Assembly: GCA_011317545.1 (NCBI GenBank)
Contig: WUJK01000017.1
Span: forward strand, 404,508-468,507
Direction: 5' to 3'
From: Coniella vitis
Taxonomy: Eukaryota; Ascomycota; Sordariomycetes; Diaporthales; Schizoparmaceae
DNA length: 64,000 bases
A program made the position numbers and the translations under genes. Numbering within the stretch: position 1 is the first letter of the stretch; each line of letters starts with the position of its first letter. The notes under the pieces were generated by a model. The model searched no databases, was not told the origin of the DNA, and saw only the letters and a program-made list of their open reading frames with translations. Below, one piece after another: positions 34,754 through 46,900 of this stretch.

Positions 34754-34994
34754 TATTAGAGTTTAAGCTAGAAACTTACTTACCTATTACTTAAAAGCAA
34801 CGGGAACCCTATAAAGTTAATTATATTTATAGTTATAGACGAAAACTGGAATATTAAAAGGAAAAAGGAAGGAATTAAGTTTAGTTTAATTTTTAAATAT
34901 AACCTTATTTGGAAATATATTTTAAATACTGCTAAGATCCTGCTTATTGGATGCTTTCTTATATCCTATTACTTTGCCTACTAAAATCCTAATA
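34754..34994 (+). repeat. 3' LTR (241 bp)
   Basis: Same length as the 5' LTR. Its right half keeps more G and C (for example CTGCTAAGATCCTGCTTATTG versus CTACTAAGATCCTACTTATTA in the 5' copy), so the two copies were mutated to different extents. Confidence 0.92.
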
Positions 34995-35217
34995 AAAAGA
35001 ATAAAAGAATAAAGAGATAAAGAGATAAAGAGATAAAGAGATAAAGAAAAAAAAGAAAAAAAAGATAAAGAGATAAAAAGATATAAAATAAAGAAATAAT
35101 ATTATAAATTAATAAAACTTATAAAATTATATATTAAGTTTCTCTTTATATATAAAATAATATTATATATAAAGAGAAACTTAATATATCTTATTAAATA
35201 TAAGTATAAAATAAAAA

Positions 35218-35248
<31 letters not shown>

Positions 35249-35497
35249 TTATAAACGAAATAAATAATTTAAATAACAAATAAATAGAAAAGTATTATTA
35301 TTAATTTAATTAATAATAATATAATTTATAATATTTTAAAATTTAGTTTTATATATAAATATCTTAAATATATTAAATCTAAGTTTTAAATTCTCTTTAA
35401 TATAATAATAGAATATATTAATATAATCTTATTCTTAGTTTTTCTAAAAGCTATAAAGAATAAATTTTATTATTAAAAATATTCTTATATTCTCTTT
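34995..35497. other. AT-rich right flank of the retroelement
   Basis: It begins with AAAAGAAT and ATAAAGAG simple repeats (34995-35090), then a long inverted repeat (35129-35189), an AT run (35221-35247) and non-coding AT sequence. It ends sharply near 35497. Confidence 0.75.
35129..35189. repeat. Perfect inverted repeat, 27-bp arms, 7-bp loop
   Basis: Arms 35129-35155 and 35163-35189 are exact reverse complements with AAGTTTCTCTTTATAT at the core, separated by seven A/T bases. It lies outside the retroelement. It may be a terminal-inverted-repeat remnant of another element or a chance AT structure. Confidence 0.8.
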
Positions 35498-35617
35498 GCC
35501 GTGCCGTCGGCACGAACCGTAGCAAAGCGAAGGTGCTCGTACAGTCATACCGTATGAGATCCTTGGGTTGCATGATAACTCAAAGATGATTACGTTCTTC
35601 ATGTCACACTTCACCAG

Positions 35618-37655
35618 ATGGATCTCGACCTACCACCACTCTATCTCCTGCCCACGCACATGACGGCGGCCGAGGCGCAAGCATGGAGAGCGCGCTTACC
35701 AGAAGCGCCCCGCAACCTGGCCAAGGCAGACATCATTGTTGGCAAAAGTAAGTACATCAACACTACACGGGGAGATGAACATAGCAGCTGGAACCAACAG
35801 CGTCAGTAACATTCTCCTCGGCTTCCCGACGACGCAGTTGCTTACTCGGCAGACAGTCTCGCAGAGACAACGCGCCATCTTTGAGCTGAGGAAACTGGGT
35901 CTTCCCACGGACGAGTACACACCCTCCCAGAACGATGAGCTGGAGTCGTCTCACCGAGCCAAGAGGCGCAGGACGAGCTGCTCACAGGACGGCCCTGTTG
36001 CGAGCGGACCAGACATCGAGACGATAGCCTCCAGTGGAGGTCCGGCATCAACAAGTGGCACCGTCAAGGTTGTTCGTCTGGCATGGCTTGAACACTCGCT
36101 GGTCCAAGGACGACTGCTCGATCATAGGGACTATATCGTCTACGAAGCCATCAAAGCACCCACAGCGGCAGCTGATGCAACACCAGGACCTGAGGATCTG
36201 ATGCGGCGCGCTAGAGAGGTTGCTGCTGGATCATCACAAACCTTGACGCCACAGCACGGTTCGCACCATAAGAGGTACAGAGATCCAGGCCTCCACGTCA
36301 AGGCTCCGGTACTGGTGCCGCATTCGACAGCCGAGGAGCAGACGATAGCCAGTATGCCGCCTATTCCAGAGTGTCTCAAAACAAGCTTTGCTTGCATGCG
36401 GTCGACCCGCGTGCGACCTCCCAACGAGGGTTTTGTCAATAAGCTCAAGGAAGTCAGGGAACTAAGGGCTGCACAAGGAGACGACATTGGCGTCAGAGCG
36501 TATTCAAGTGCGATTGCATCTTTATCGGCTTATCCATATCGCTTACAGAGTGCTTTGGGTATGTCACTGCGGACATCTATGGCCTTTGAAAATGGCGTTT
36601 GGTCAAAGGAGCTCGTTACTAACATGCATCAGAAGTGGGACGTCTGCCAGGCTGTGGCAGCAAATTCGGTCGCCTTTTTGAGGAATTCCAAATGTCGGGC
36701 GAGCTGAGCGAACTGCAAGCAGCCACAACAGATTCCAAGATTTCTGTCGTTCGAACCTTTTACAATATCTGGGGTGTTTCCGCTGCGACAGCCGAGGAGT
36801 TTTACCGAAAAGGCTGGCGAGATTTAGACGACATTGTCGAGTTCGGCTGGGACTCGCTCCATCGGTCACAACAAATTGGGGTCAAGTACTACGACGAGTT
36901 CCTGCAAAAGATCCCACGCTCGGAAACAGTGTCGATTGCCAATACCATTTTGGAGCATGCCGAAAAGCTCTGCAAGGGCTTCCACTTGACCATCGTCGGA
37001 GGCTACCGCCGAGGCAAGACCATGAGTGGAGATGTGGATGTGGTGGTGAGCCACCCTGATGAGAAGGCTACCTACAAATGCGTCAAGAAACTCGTTGAGA
37101 GTCTCATCAATGCGCAATACATCAGTATGTCCCCTCCTATTACCAGTTTGCCTACGACTCGGGAATGGTACATTGCTAACAGCGTTTATGACTTGTATGC
37201 ATACAGCCCACACTCTGACCATCAGTGAGCACAACTCGGAGCGAGGCCAACGCCCAACCAGCTTTAAAGGAGCCGACTCGGGCGGCACAGGCTTTGACAC
37301 GCTCGACAAGGCTCTCGTGGTCTGGCAGGACCCAGTCTTTACAGGCTCGGACAAGAACCCCAACCCGCATCGGAGAGTGGACATCATCATCAGCCCGTGG
37401 AGGACAGTGGGCTGCGCGGTGCTGGGCTGGACATCAGAGACGACGTTCCAGCGAGACCTGCGGCGGTACTGCAAGGAAATCAAAGGCCTGAAGTTCGATA
37501 GCAGCGGAATCAGGTCGCGCCAGGCGCCGTTTGAATGGGTTGATTTGGAGGACGGCGGCAGAGGCCCGCCATCGACACCAGAAGAAGCCGAGCAGAGGGT
37601 TTTTGAGGGTCTGGACCTGACGTGGAGACCGCCCGAGGAACGCTGTACGGGTTGA
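35618..37655 (+). CDS. POL4: X-family DNA polymerase (Pol4 / polymerase lambda-mu type)
   Basis: Exons 35618-35747, 35857-36558, 36633-37124 and 37207-37655 encode 590 residues. Donors are GTAAGT, GTATGT and GTATGT; intron 2 has a TACTAAC branch point. An N-terminal BRCT domain spans about 1-150 (VVRLAWLEHSLVQGRLL). The pol X core follows: the 8-kDa helix-hairpin region (SSAIASLSAYPYRLQSAL, then GCGSK), FYNIWGVSAATAEEFYRKGWRDLDD, the nucleotidyl-transferase motif GGYRRGK...GDVDVVV with D411 and D413, D500 in HRRVDIII, and the thumb GWTSETTFQRDLRRY...GLKFDSSGI. The family fills short gaps in base-excision repair and non-homologous end joining. The start codon is only about 120 bp from the edge of the AT-rich block. 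Confidence 0.92.
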
Positions 37656-38560
37656 CACGATGTGCCTGCACCATTGCTATGAGCGTTTGGTCTTTCTTTT
37701 CTTGTCGCCTGTTGCCAGCCCCCCTCTTTCCACATCTGGTCGTGACAGGAGCGTCAATTGCATGGCGGAAACATAGTATGTCAGCGGTTGGCAGTTGCGT
37801 CGGGCTGGGGCAACTCCAGCGCCGCCGCGTTGGCCCCACTCGGTCGGCTGTCGGGGCGATTGCCTTCCCGCACCCATGCACCGAACTGGGGCCCCTGTCG
37901 GCACTTGTTGCCTTTGGTGATGGATTAGTTCAGCCAGCCACTCGGCCACTGGACACTGGCGTTGCTGTGTCTTGATGGTGCCGAAACCTGGCTAGCCTTC
38001 CATTTCGCTGTACATAGTCAGGAGGACTGGGCCTTCAAGTACGAAATTCGGATCAAATCGCGGTCCGGAGCAGCATTTGAAACACTGCTCGTCTTTCTGC
38101 ATTAGCCCGTTTGAAGTCGAGAGCCCGGCCCGATGCGCTGTTCCTGCGGAGACAGGCCTGAAATGCTTGCTAAGCAATCACAGAATGCCTGGTGGGAAAA
38201 GGCTGCTGGTGAAGGGCTTGTTCTGTCCACAGGCCCCTTTAGAACGTTCTAGTGCGGGCTCCGCTACGTCCCAGGTGCTACGATGTACTGTACTGCTCCA
38301 GGCTAATCCATGGTGACAATGCCTAGTCTGGACACATGACGCGCTTGCGGATCGTTCTGTGAAGTGTCCGCAAGGCTTGTCTGGTGAATGCCGTACTTAA
38401 GTAGGCGTGACTAAAACGGGGGTTTGGAAAGAATCATCGTCCACCAGCACTCGTCACTCTTCCTCCCTTGTTAGCCAGTGTCTCCAGCACCAACTGCATA
38501 ATTCGACCCCCACCTCAACTCAGCCAATTGAAAGCCAAAAGACACAGTTTTTGAGACACG
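37656..38560. other. 0.9 kb spacer between POL4 and the MAPEG gene
   Basis: It contains a TACATAGT motif near 38012-38019 and no supported gene. The last 150 bp are probably the leader and promoter of the downstream gene. Confidence 0.65.
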
Positions 38561-39384
38561 ATGGCGCCCCTCCTTACTCTTGACATTCCCCAGGAATACG
38601 GGTAAAGTCACCACCCCCCTTTCAGTGCACTCGACGTCGAGGACAGGGCCGTGGACGCATTGCTAATCGAGACTTGCGCAATGATAGATACGTCCTCCTT
38701 ACGGTCGTCTCGTCCGTCTTTGTGAACCAGTTTCACGGCTTCTTGACTGCCTCATTGCGCAAGACCAGTGTATGTTGACGTCTGTCTTGGGAAGCCTTCC
38801 CTCACTTTACTTTTCCTGCGATAGCCCTCCGAAAGGCTTTATAGAACCATGGTTCAAATCATGAATTCGAAGAAACAAACACAACTCGATGCTGACCCCC
38901 CCATCAACAGGGAATCGGCTACCCCAACGCCTACGCCACCCCAGAACAAGCCGAAAAGAACCCCGAAGCATACCGCCTCAACTGCGCCCAGCGCGCCCAC
39001 AACAACTTCACCGAGAACCTCGTGACCTTCTTGCCGACGCTGCTGATTGCCGGCCTGCGGTTCCCCGTGTATGCTGCCGTTGCGGGTGCCGGGTGGCTGA
39101 CGTGCCGTGTTGCGTATGCAAAGGGGTACACGAGTTCCAAGGGGCCCAAGGGACGGGTTGCGTGAGTTTTTCTGTTTTTTTTTTTTTTTTTTTTTTCTTT
39201 CTCTAGCTTGCCTTTGTTAAACCTGGGTGTTTTTATTCTCTCCCTATGCTTCCTGAATCGTTTGGCAACATATCTCAGCTAAAATGTTTGCAATTATAGT
39301 CCCAGCTTGGCATCTTACCTGTTTTACCTCCCACTGCTTGGCATGGCGGGTTACACTGCTTACAAGATGACTGTGGGCCAGTAA
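38561..39384 (+). CDS. MAPEG family membrane protein (microsomal glutathione S-transferase 3-like)
   Basis: Four exons (38561-38601, 38688-38769, 38911-39161, 39300-39384) encode 152 residues, the usual MAPEG size. Donors GTAAAG, GTATGT and GTGAGT with TAG or CAG acceptors all close in frame. Four hydrophobic helices are visible: YVLLTVVSSVFVN, NLVTFLPTLLIAGL, VYAAVAGAGWLTCRVAY and ASYLFYLPLLGMAGYTAY. The signature NCAQRAHNNFTENL sits before helix 2 (family RxHxNxxEN), and a KGYTSSKGPKGRV segment before helix 4. Relatives conjugate or reduce lipid hydroperoxides with glutathione in the ER or outer mitochondrial membrane. Single-gene MAPEG proteins of this type are common in ascomycetes. Confidence 0.9.
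39162..39299 (+). other. Intron 3 of the MAPEG gene
   Basis: 138 bp, GTGAGT donor, an uninterrupted T run near the 5' end (about 39174-39195) and a TATAG acceptor. The homopolymer makes this intron prone to sequencing error. Confidence 0.8.
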
Positions 39385-40251
39385 GTAGCAAGTGGTTCGT
39401 GTGTTCGTACGCTTCGGCATGAACTGGGGGACATCGGTTGAGAACAATCGGGTCAAGGTGAATTATTCTAATGATGGAGAGGAGACACTTGGAAAAAAGA
39501 AGTGAACCCAACAGCCCGATGGCTTCGCGCCTCCAGTACATAGGCACACCTAGATATCTACTTGTATCTGCAAATTACTAAAAGGAAAAAGAAAAATGAT
39601 TTGCTGGGCAGTGAGTTGTGCATGGGGAATCTTATGCTTGTTTTTTTTTGTTTTCGGTCCCGTATGAGTATCAAAACCACCATTAGCAATAATACATACG
39701 TTTGACTTTCCCGTCTTACTTGTATCCAATACTCTTTGCAACTACTAGCAGGTTCCTCACAAAACACAAGCCCTGTTCGCTCACTCGTTTTGACGAATTC
39801 CGATTCGCTCTGGTTCATTCTAATCTTTGATACGAATAAGCTTACAGTATGCCGCCCGGTCGTGACTATGTACTACGTACGTACTCATGGCTAAGATTCT
39901 CAATAACCATCCAGCGTCCCAGTCCCCAATACCAAACCAACCTAACTTTTCAAAAAGGCAAAGTTACTTATTTTGAGAAGAGGGGAGAAAGTTCGTACTC
40001 GAACACCCATCCAGGAACGGTTCCATGCAGGGCCCTCGCGGACGACAAAAAGCAAATCCTCAAAGCAAGCGTACCCTCCACCAATCTGCTAAAGAGAAAA
40101 GAAAAAAAATAGAATCATCGCTGTTCTCATTTCCTGTTCATCAAATCAAATAGACCAAAAAAAGAGTCTTCCATCCCATCATAAGAACGAAAAAAGACAA
40201 AAGATTCAAATCGCTGAATGATGATAGCCACGGCACTGAAGATGCACCAAT
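39385..40251. other. Convergent 3' spacer
   Basis: 867 bp between convergent genes. It has an AG-rich stretch near 40090-40112 and no supported coding sequence. Confidence 0.65.
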
Positions 40252-42089
40252 TTACCTCTTTCTCCTTCTCCTCTTGAGCTCCAACACTTGCTCATACTCC
40301 TCCGGCACTGCAAACAACTCCTTATTCGACTCACCACCCTCCACATCCCCCTTCACCTCCTCCGCTTCCTGCGGCTGCTGCAGTTTCTCAATCCCATCAT
40401 TGCCCAATAAGAAATCACTAAGATACCTGATGGACTGCAAAATCTCCTCTCCAGTGGGGATGATATAATCACTTGGCAAAAGGAACCCATAACTTCCCGT
40501 ATCACGCAGCTTGATCTGGTAGCTGTAGTGGGCGCCCAGCTCGTGGTAGAACCAGTCGATCGCGGATCCACCACTCGGCTCAATCCGCTTCACGCCTTCA
40601 CCATTTGTCTCTGAAGAAAACGAAGTGCCAGGCACGGCGCCCTGACACGCAGGCTTGACAGAGTACGTCTCGCCCGAAAACAGACGAATCGACTTTGCCA
40701 GGCCCATGGCCAACTCTTCCATCTTTTCCAAGTTCGGCGGCTCGACATCGCACGTGTACGAATAGGGAAACAAGATTTGCTGCGAGTACGCATGCAAATC
40801 AACAAGGCCCACAAAGTCCATATTGTTGGCCGCCACCTGGGCCGTCGTCCAGTCGCGCAGCGCTGTCACCTCTACAGATTCCCAGGGCTCTTCACCGCCG
40901 TAGCTCTCAGAGCAGGGGTCGTTTGTGTGGCCCGTTGCGGCGTCCCACTCATATCCAAAAGCATGGTCGAGATCGAAACCGCGGCAGAAAACCATGCTCG
41001 TGTGCTGCCGCGACTTGCGCCACAGTCGGTCGTTGCTCCAGGTGTACTCGATGCCGTCGGGGTTGAGCTCCGGAATGAAGACAATATCATGGGCCTGGAG
41101 GAATTTGGTGATGAGCCTGTCTTTGCCGTAGGCCGTGATAAAGGACCAGGCGAGGTAGTTTACGGTTGTAGTTGAGATCCATTCGCGCGCGTGAGAGCCG
41201 CCCATTATGACGAGGGTTTTACGGGGAGTCTTCTCGTCGTTGGTGCCATCTGCCTCGGCGACGGCGTTGCTTCCACTGACAATCAGAGCGGGTATGTCGC
41301 GACCTTCGTAAGTCTGGCCGATGGTAGTGAAGCGGACAAAGGACGGGAACATGGCCTCGGTCAGCCGCATCCACCGCAACACCACCGTATGGGGTTGGTA
41401 GTTGCGGAAAAAATAGAAGCCTTCGTCGCCATCGCCGGGAAGAGTCGAGGCAGAGCTCAGTGATGCGTCCGGGTTGAAGTGGGGATCTAGGTGCCGCTGG
41501 CCCCGTTCGGTCAGCGGGGCAGGATACGAGTCGTAGACGGCCGTGGCGAGATCTTCGACCAGGATCCAGTAGGCGGATGCGAGAGACTCGGGAAGCAGGC
41601 TGAGAAGGGCAGCCATCTTGTTCTTTTGGATGCGCAAGTCAATGGTGCCGTCCCAGGACCAAATGTCGAGAAAGAGGCGCTCGGTTGCGTCGGCGAGGGC
41701 ACGCTCCTCTTCGGCTGTTGATGTGTTGAAGCGCACGACAATCTCGTCCTTGAACATGCGGTGTATGTTTGCAGGTCGCACGTCGGCTGTATCTTTGGGA
41801 TAGTGCGCCCCAAAGACGAGTCTTACAGCACTATCTCGCAGCCATGTTAGGTATGGAAAGACGGAAGAGGAGGACGAAGAGGAGGAAAAGGCGGATCGTG
41901 CGGGGTGCGGGTGGTTGTGGTGGGCGCCGTGGTTGGCGTTGGCGGCCACGAGACTCGAGAAGGGAGACACGAAAATGAATAGGACTGTATCACTGGTCAG
42001 TCAGATCGCAATTGACGATGGCAGGGGCAACAGCAAAGACAGGAGAGCCACATACGGATGGACACGAGGAAGGAGGATGGCAGCCACAT
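40252..42089 (-). CDS. ECM14: ECM14, secreted inactive M14 metallocarboxypeptidase-like protein
   Basis: Exons 42089-42056 and 41984-40252 give 588 residues. The 71-bp intron (GTATGT donor, ATACAG acceptor) adds a short first exon, creating a signal peptide (MWLPSSFLVSILLFIFV) that exon 2 alone lacks. A propeptide-like region precedes the carboxypeptidase fold. Zinc ligands are present as SHAREW (H276, E279) and VDLHAYSQ, and NPDG, DLDHAFGYEW, CSESYGG and PYSYTCD follow the M14 fold. The general-base position reads YQIKLRDTG, Lys503 where active enzymes have Glu (FELRDTG). This replacement defines the Ecm14 pseudo-carboxypeptidases. The yeast gene affects cell-wall integrity, and the protein is thought to act in the vacuole or extracellular space. 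The tail (about 545-588) is acidic, then basic. Confidence 0.94.
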
Positions 42090-43983
42090 CTTGTCGGTGG
42101 CCGCTGAGGCCGCTGTGAAGGGTAGATAAGGCCTTTCTGTGGATAGGCTAGGGCCTTTGCCGTGAATTGTGGTTCAGCAGAGAGGCACCAGCTCTCGAGA
42201 CATCCAGGTCGCCCACGAAGGTGTTGAGCGTGCGTCGCTGTAAGCCGCGTGCCGGTGATTCTGGTGTGCTTGGTTGGAGGTTGAATGCTTGGAGTGCACT
42301 TTGGACAGTGAGTATTTCCGCTAGAGTAAAGACGGAGCAGGGACGGGAGAGCGGATTACTTAGCAGTCCTCAGTGGGAAAGGGACCCCTGCCTGCCGTGG
42401 AGGGTGCCCCCATTGCCCATCATGTACAGCCAGCACAGCGCACTGGGGCATGCGGACATGGTCCCTGCAAGTACTATGTACTATGACTACCTAGGTATGT
42501 ACGGACTTCAGCCACGCCGTTGCTTCCATCGGCTCCCTCGCCGGACCGCATCGACGGATCTTAGCGCAGTCCAGCCTTGCTACAGAATTAAGCTTGGGGA
42601 TTGTCGCGTCCATGACGATGATGCATCGGGTGAATTGCATGCAATGTCACCTTGCAATTGTGCGTGGGGCTGGCACGCTCGTATTTGACTCTTTTATGTT
42701 TATTATTGGAGTTGGTCAATGAGCATTGTCGGCCCAGGGAAAGGGATCGTGAAAATTGCAGTAAGTACTTGTGTACTTGCAAGCTTACTTCATTACGTAC
42801 CTTTTTAGGGCAGTGGGCTCCCGCTGTGTGTCCAGAACGTAGCCAGCCTGCCAGCTCATCCTAGTAAGGGTAGACCCTGCCATTCTGGCCTGAAAGCCCC
42901 CGATGGCCCAGGGGCTAGGTACGCTAAGTATAGGAACGGGAGCACGCGTAATAGCGGCTTGCTGGCCAGCCCGAACCGCCACAGCTGTTACGCACACCAC
43001 TGGCGCCGTCGTTGCACTTCTGGCTTCCAAGGTGGAATTGAGCTGCTAATTGCCGAGCAGTCACAGTCATCATATGCAAGCTTCGGAGTACGCGTTGTCA
43101 TTACCATTTCCCTCGAAATTGTGAGCCGGGGCACCTGCCAATTTGCAGGAACTCGCCAGTAGCGGCCTTGAGCGGCGGGCAGGGGCTGCAATACCCACAT
43201 TTTTGCTTTCACGGGGCCCCCTTGGAGTGGTTTTGACAGCCCGCACCGCTGTACTGACCCTGTTACCGCACCGCGGCTGCCACATAGTATGGCCTGCCAG
43301 CCCTGCTACTGCTGGCTCTTATTGCTTTTGTCAGTGCATAGCCGGCGGGCTCCCGCACCCGCAGCCCAGCCCAGCCCCAGCCCCAGCCCCAGCCTGACAC
43401 CCACCTACCATTGACCCAATCCACCAAGCAACCACCAGCAAGACCCTCGTCCATTTGGGCTGCAAAGTGCCTTGCCCTTGGTTTCCTCCACTCGCCGTCA
43501 CTTGCAACCCTTCCAAGCAACATAGCCAAACCAACACACCCCAACAATACTTGAGCAACTCGATCGACCGAGTCACCCAATATCCATCTTAACCAGACGC
43601 TCGCCCTTTTGTCGGTCCCTCCAGCAAGTCTGCTACTGTCCTTGGCCCGAAACCTGCGCGTGCCGCCTTTCCTACGACCCCCTTTTTCCCACCCCTCCAG
43701 GCCAACGGCGCATCATCTTCATTCTCGGCTCTCGACTTCCGACGTTCAGCCCTCGCCTCGTCCTCGATTCTTGCTTCCTGTCTACAACAACCGCCTACGC
43801 CCTTCGTTCTCCTCCTCTTTGCCGCCTGTGGATCCCTCGATTGCGACCCAGCCCTCCTTCTCTGCTCGCCCACAGACCTGCTCGATCCGTCTTGGACATG
43901 GCCTGGACGATAATAGCATGAATGCTTGCCGTTACTTGCTGTCTTCCCAATTGAAGCAATGGTGATCCCAGCTGGCCGTCACC
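42090..43983. promoter_or_regulatory. 1.9 kb divergent spacer between ECM14 and the Sec7 gene
   Basis: It holds both promoters. Features are GTACTATGTACTATG at 42471-42485, a CCCAGC repeat at about 43369-43396 and a pyrimidine-rich leader from about 43590 to the ATG at 43984. No separate gene is supported. Confidence 0.6.
43369..43396 (+). repeat. Short CCCAGC/CCCCAG repeat
   Basis: About five imperfect hexamer copies in the spacer upstream of the Sec7 gene. Confidence 0.85.
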
Positions 43984-46900
43984 ATGCCCTTCCTTCGCAA
44001 CAAGCGTGGCAACCCGGCCAACGAGTCTGAAGTGCGCAAATCTGCCATCTTTGCAGACGACTATACCCCCGAATCGGCCAGGCCCGTTTTGCGAACGGCC
44101 ACCTCCAACATCGACCTGCCCGCCCTCCGTCTCTCGTCGTCTCAGCTCGATGCTGACGTCTTTGCTGCTGCTGACGTTGCGGCCGCCGCCCAACATCCGA
44201 GCCCTTCTTCGACCACGACGCCGACCCCTTCGATCCCTGCGCCTCCTGTCACTCCTCCCCACGACGACAGCCCCTCCTCCCCACGGACCGTCGTTGCTGT
44301 GGAAAAAAGAAACAGCAACACCAATAATATCCACACCCCCGCGACCACCACCATCACCACCGCCAATGGAGACCACAAGAGCAAAAACAAAATCAACACC
44401 GTCGACTCCAACACACTACACCCTCCCGACATCAACGACCGTCCTGACTCGCCCCCGATCCAGGAGGAGATGCCCAAACACCGGCGCTTTTCCATGTTGA
44501 GGTTTCGCAATGCTTCGGATTCCCAACTCTCAGCCCGGGCCAAAAAACAGGCCTATGCTCACGCTGACGAACCCGCGCCCCCTGTGCCACGGGGTATGAA
44601 GGATGCCCAACAACGTCCGCCCTCCCAGTCTCGAGCTTTCTCGGCTAACGCGGGCTCGACAGCGCCTCCCGAAATCATTACCACTGCCCCGACCGTCGAG
44701 TTCAACACCGCGCCCAGGAAAAAGCAGTCCAGCATGTTTTCGCGTCTGCGGCGGTCGGGCGAGGAGCTACGCACCGAGCAGACACCCCCAATCCAGCCTT
44801 TGTCGCGCAAGGATCGAAGAAAGTCATTGATACCGAGCGCATACTCCTCGAGCGGCAAGGGATCTATCGGTATCGACGAACCGCCTCCTCCCCGCCCGAA
44901 ATCATCCAACGCCCACCCGGGCCATGGCCGCTCCCACGAAGATGCTCCCACGCAGCCCCCTCCGTTACCCATTCCTGCAAGCCGGCTATCCGAGTCATCG
45001 AGATCCGAGGACAGCGCTGTTGGACGTCTGCAGAGCCACACACCGACCAGCACCTCCAATTCTTCCAGTACAAACAACTTCTTCCGCCTGAGGCGAAAAC
45101 AAAAACAGGCCGAACCGCTCTTTCCCCTTGCGCACTTGCAAAGACAGCGCAGCCACGACCAAGGCGTATCCCCCAGCCAGTCCCTGCCTCCTTCCACACC
45201 TGTCCGCCAAAGCACATCTTCCACAACATCGGCCTTTTCTTCCCAACAAACACCCGTTGCGTCCGCCGCTAACGGCATCAATGGCGCCACGACGACACCT
45301 CCAGGTGCTTCGCCGAGCCGAGGGCTGTTCTCAAGGACGAACGCTTCGCCTGCGACGGCGTTATTTAGGCCCCTCTCTCCCCATAGTGGCGCTTCATCAC
45401 CGACCAGATCGCACATTAACCTCAGGGGGAGGTCGTCGACTATGAGCTCATTGGGCCGAGACTCCCTCGATGACCGACTGGGACTACCGCAATCGCGCGC
45501 CTCTACATCCACCACAGGCCGTAAGAGCTTTGGCGATTTGCTGGGAATTAGCAGGTTACGAGGGCCCGACTCGACACGTCAAGGGTCTGGCACCCCAGCA
45601 ACACCGGGTTCCAACACGTCAAAGGATAACTCACTCAATATACCACGAGAGTCGGTTGTGCTACCCGAGAAACGCGAGGACGAAAATCCAGGCAGGTATC
45701 TCGAGAGACTAGAAGATATTGCTAGCCGCAGCATGATTGCTGCGGCAGTCGCCAAATCCGCAGATGCCTTTCACCTTGCCGTACTGCGGAGCTTTATGCG
45801 CAAGTTTGGTTTCTTTGGGGATCCCATGGACATGGCTATAAGGAAGCTCCTTATGTCGGCAGAATTGCCAAAGGAGACGCAACATATCGATCGTTTCTTG
45901 CAGGCTTTTGCCAATCGATACCACGAGTGCAATCCGGGGATATACACGAATCCAGAACAGGCCTATTTCATCGCCTTTTCCCTGCTCATCCTTCATACGG
46001 ATGTCTTCAACAAAAACAACAAGCACAAGATGCAGAAGCAGGACTACATCAAGAACACCAAGGGCGAGGGTATCGCAAATGAGATTCTCGAAGGCTTTTA
46101 TGATAACATCACCTACACACCCTTTATACATGTTGAGGATGAGCTAGATATTGGCGGCGGAGAGCGACCCGCGAGCCACAAGAATCCCAAAAAGAAACCA
46201 GTTTTGCCCATACCCACCGCTCCAGAAGCTGCCCTGAAAAAGGCCGCAAAGGAGCCCATTGACCCATATACTCTTATCCTCGACAACCGACTGGACATTT
46301 TGCGACCAAATCTCAAAGAAGTCATGCATCTGGAGGACCATTTCAACTATGTAGGGACGGCCCCGAGCCTCAATCTCAAAGAACTGCAAAAGACCTTTTT
46401 CAGAACGGGCATCCTGCAGATTGTGTCTGCAAGATCACGTCCAGATGCCTTCATGACTGAAAAGACGGCGACGAACCCAGACGAAGCACAGCCAGGTGTG
46501 GTGGATATCAAAGTCACGAAAGTGGGCGTATTGTGGCGCAAGGACGCCAAAAAGAAAAAGACAAGATCGCCGTGGCAAGAATGGGGTGCCATTCTCACAG
46601 GCGCGCAGCTCTACTTCTTTCGCAATACTGCGTGGGTCAAACACCTCATGCACCAGTACGAATCACACATTAAGCAGGGCCACGACGGGATTCCTATTGT
46701 GTTCAAGCCACCTCTGGAGAGCTTCAAGCCAGATGCTCTAATGTCTACTGATGGAGCAGTCGCTCTGCTGGATTCTTCCTACAAAAAGCACAAACATGCG
46801 TTTGTTTATGTACGGCACGGCGGTCTGGAGGAGATTTTGCTCGCAGATGACGAAGATGAGATGAACGACTGGCTGGCGAAGCTCAACTATGCCGCCGCGT

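Larger units (their letters stand above)
27752..34994 (+). mobile_element. Ty3/gypsy chromovirus LTR retrotransposon, RIP-inactivated
   Basis: A 7,243-bp element bounded by 241-bp direct LTRs. Reading + strand frames through the TAA/TAG stops reveals gag, a zinc knuckle, protease, reverse transcriptase, RNase H, integrase and a chromodomain, in that order. RT before integrase places it in Ty3/gypsy, and the chromodomain in the chromoviruses. A purine-rich AGAAAGGGGA (34741-34750) just before the 3' LTR fits the polypurine tract. I cannot recognise a primer-binding site after the 5' LTR. Every frame is broken, so it is dead. Confidence 0.92.
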
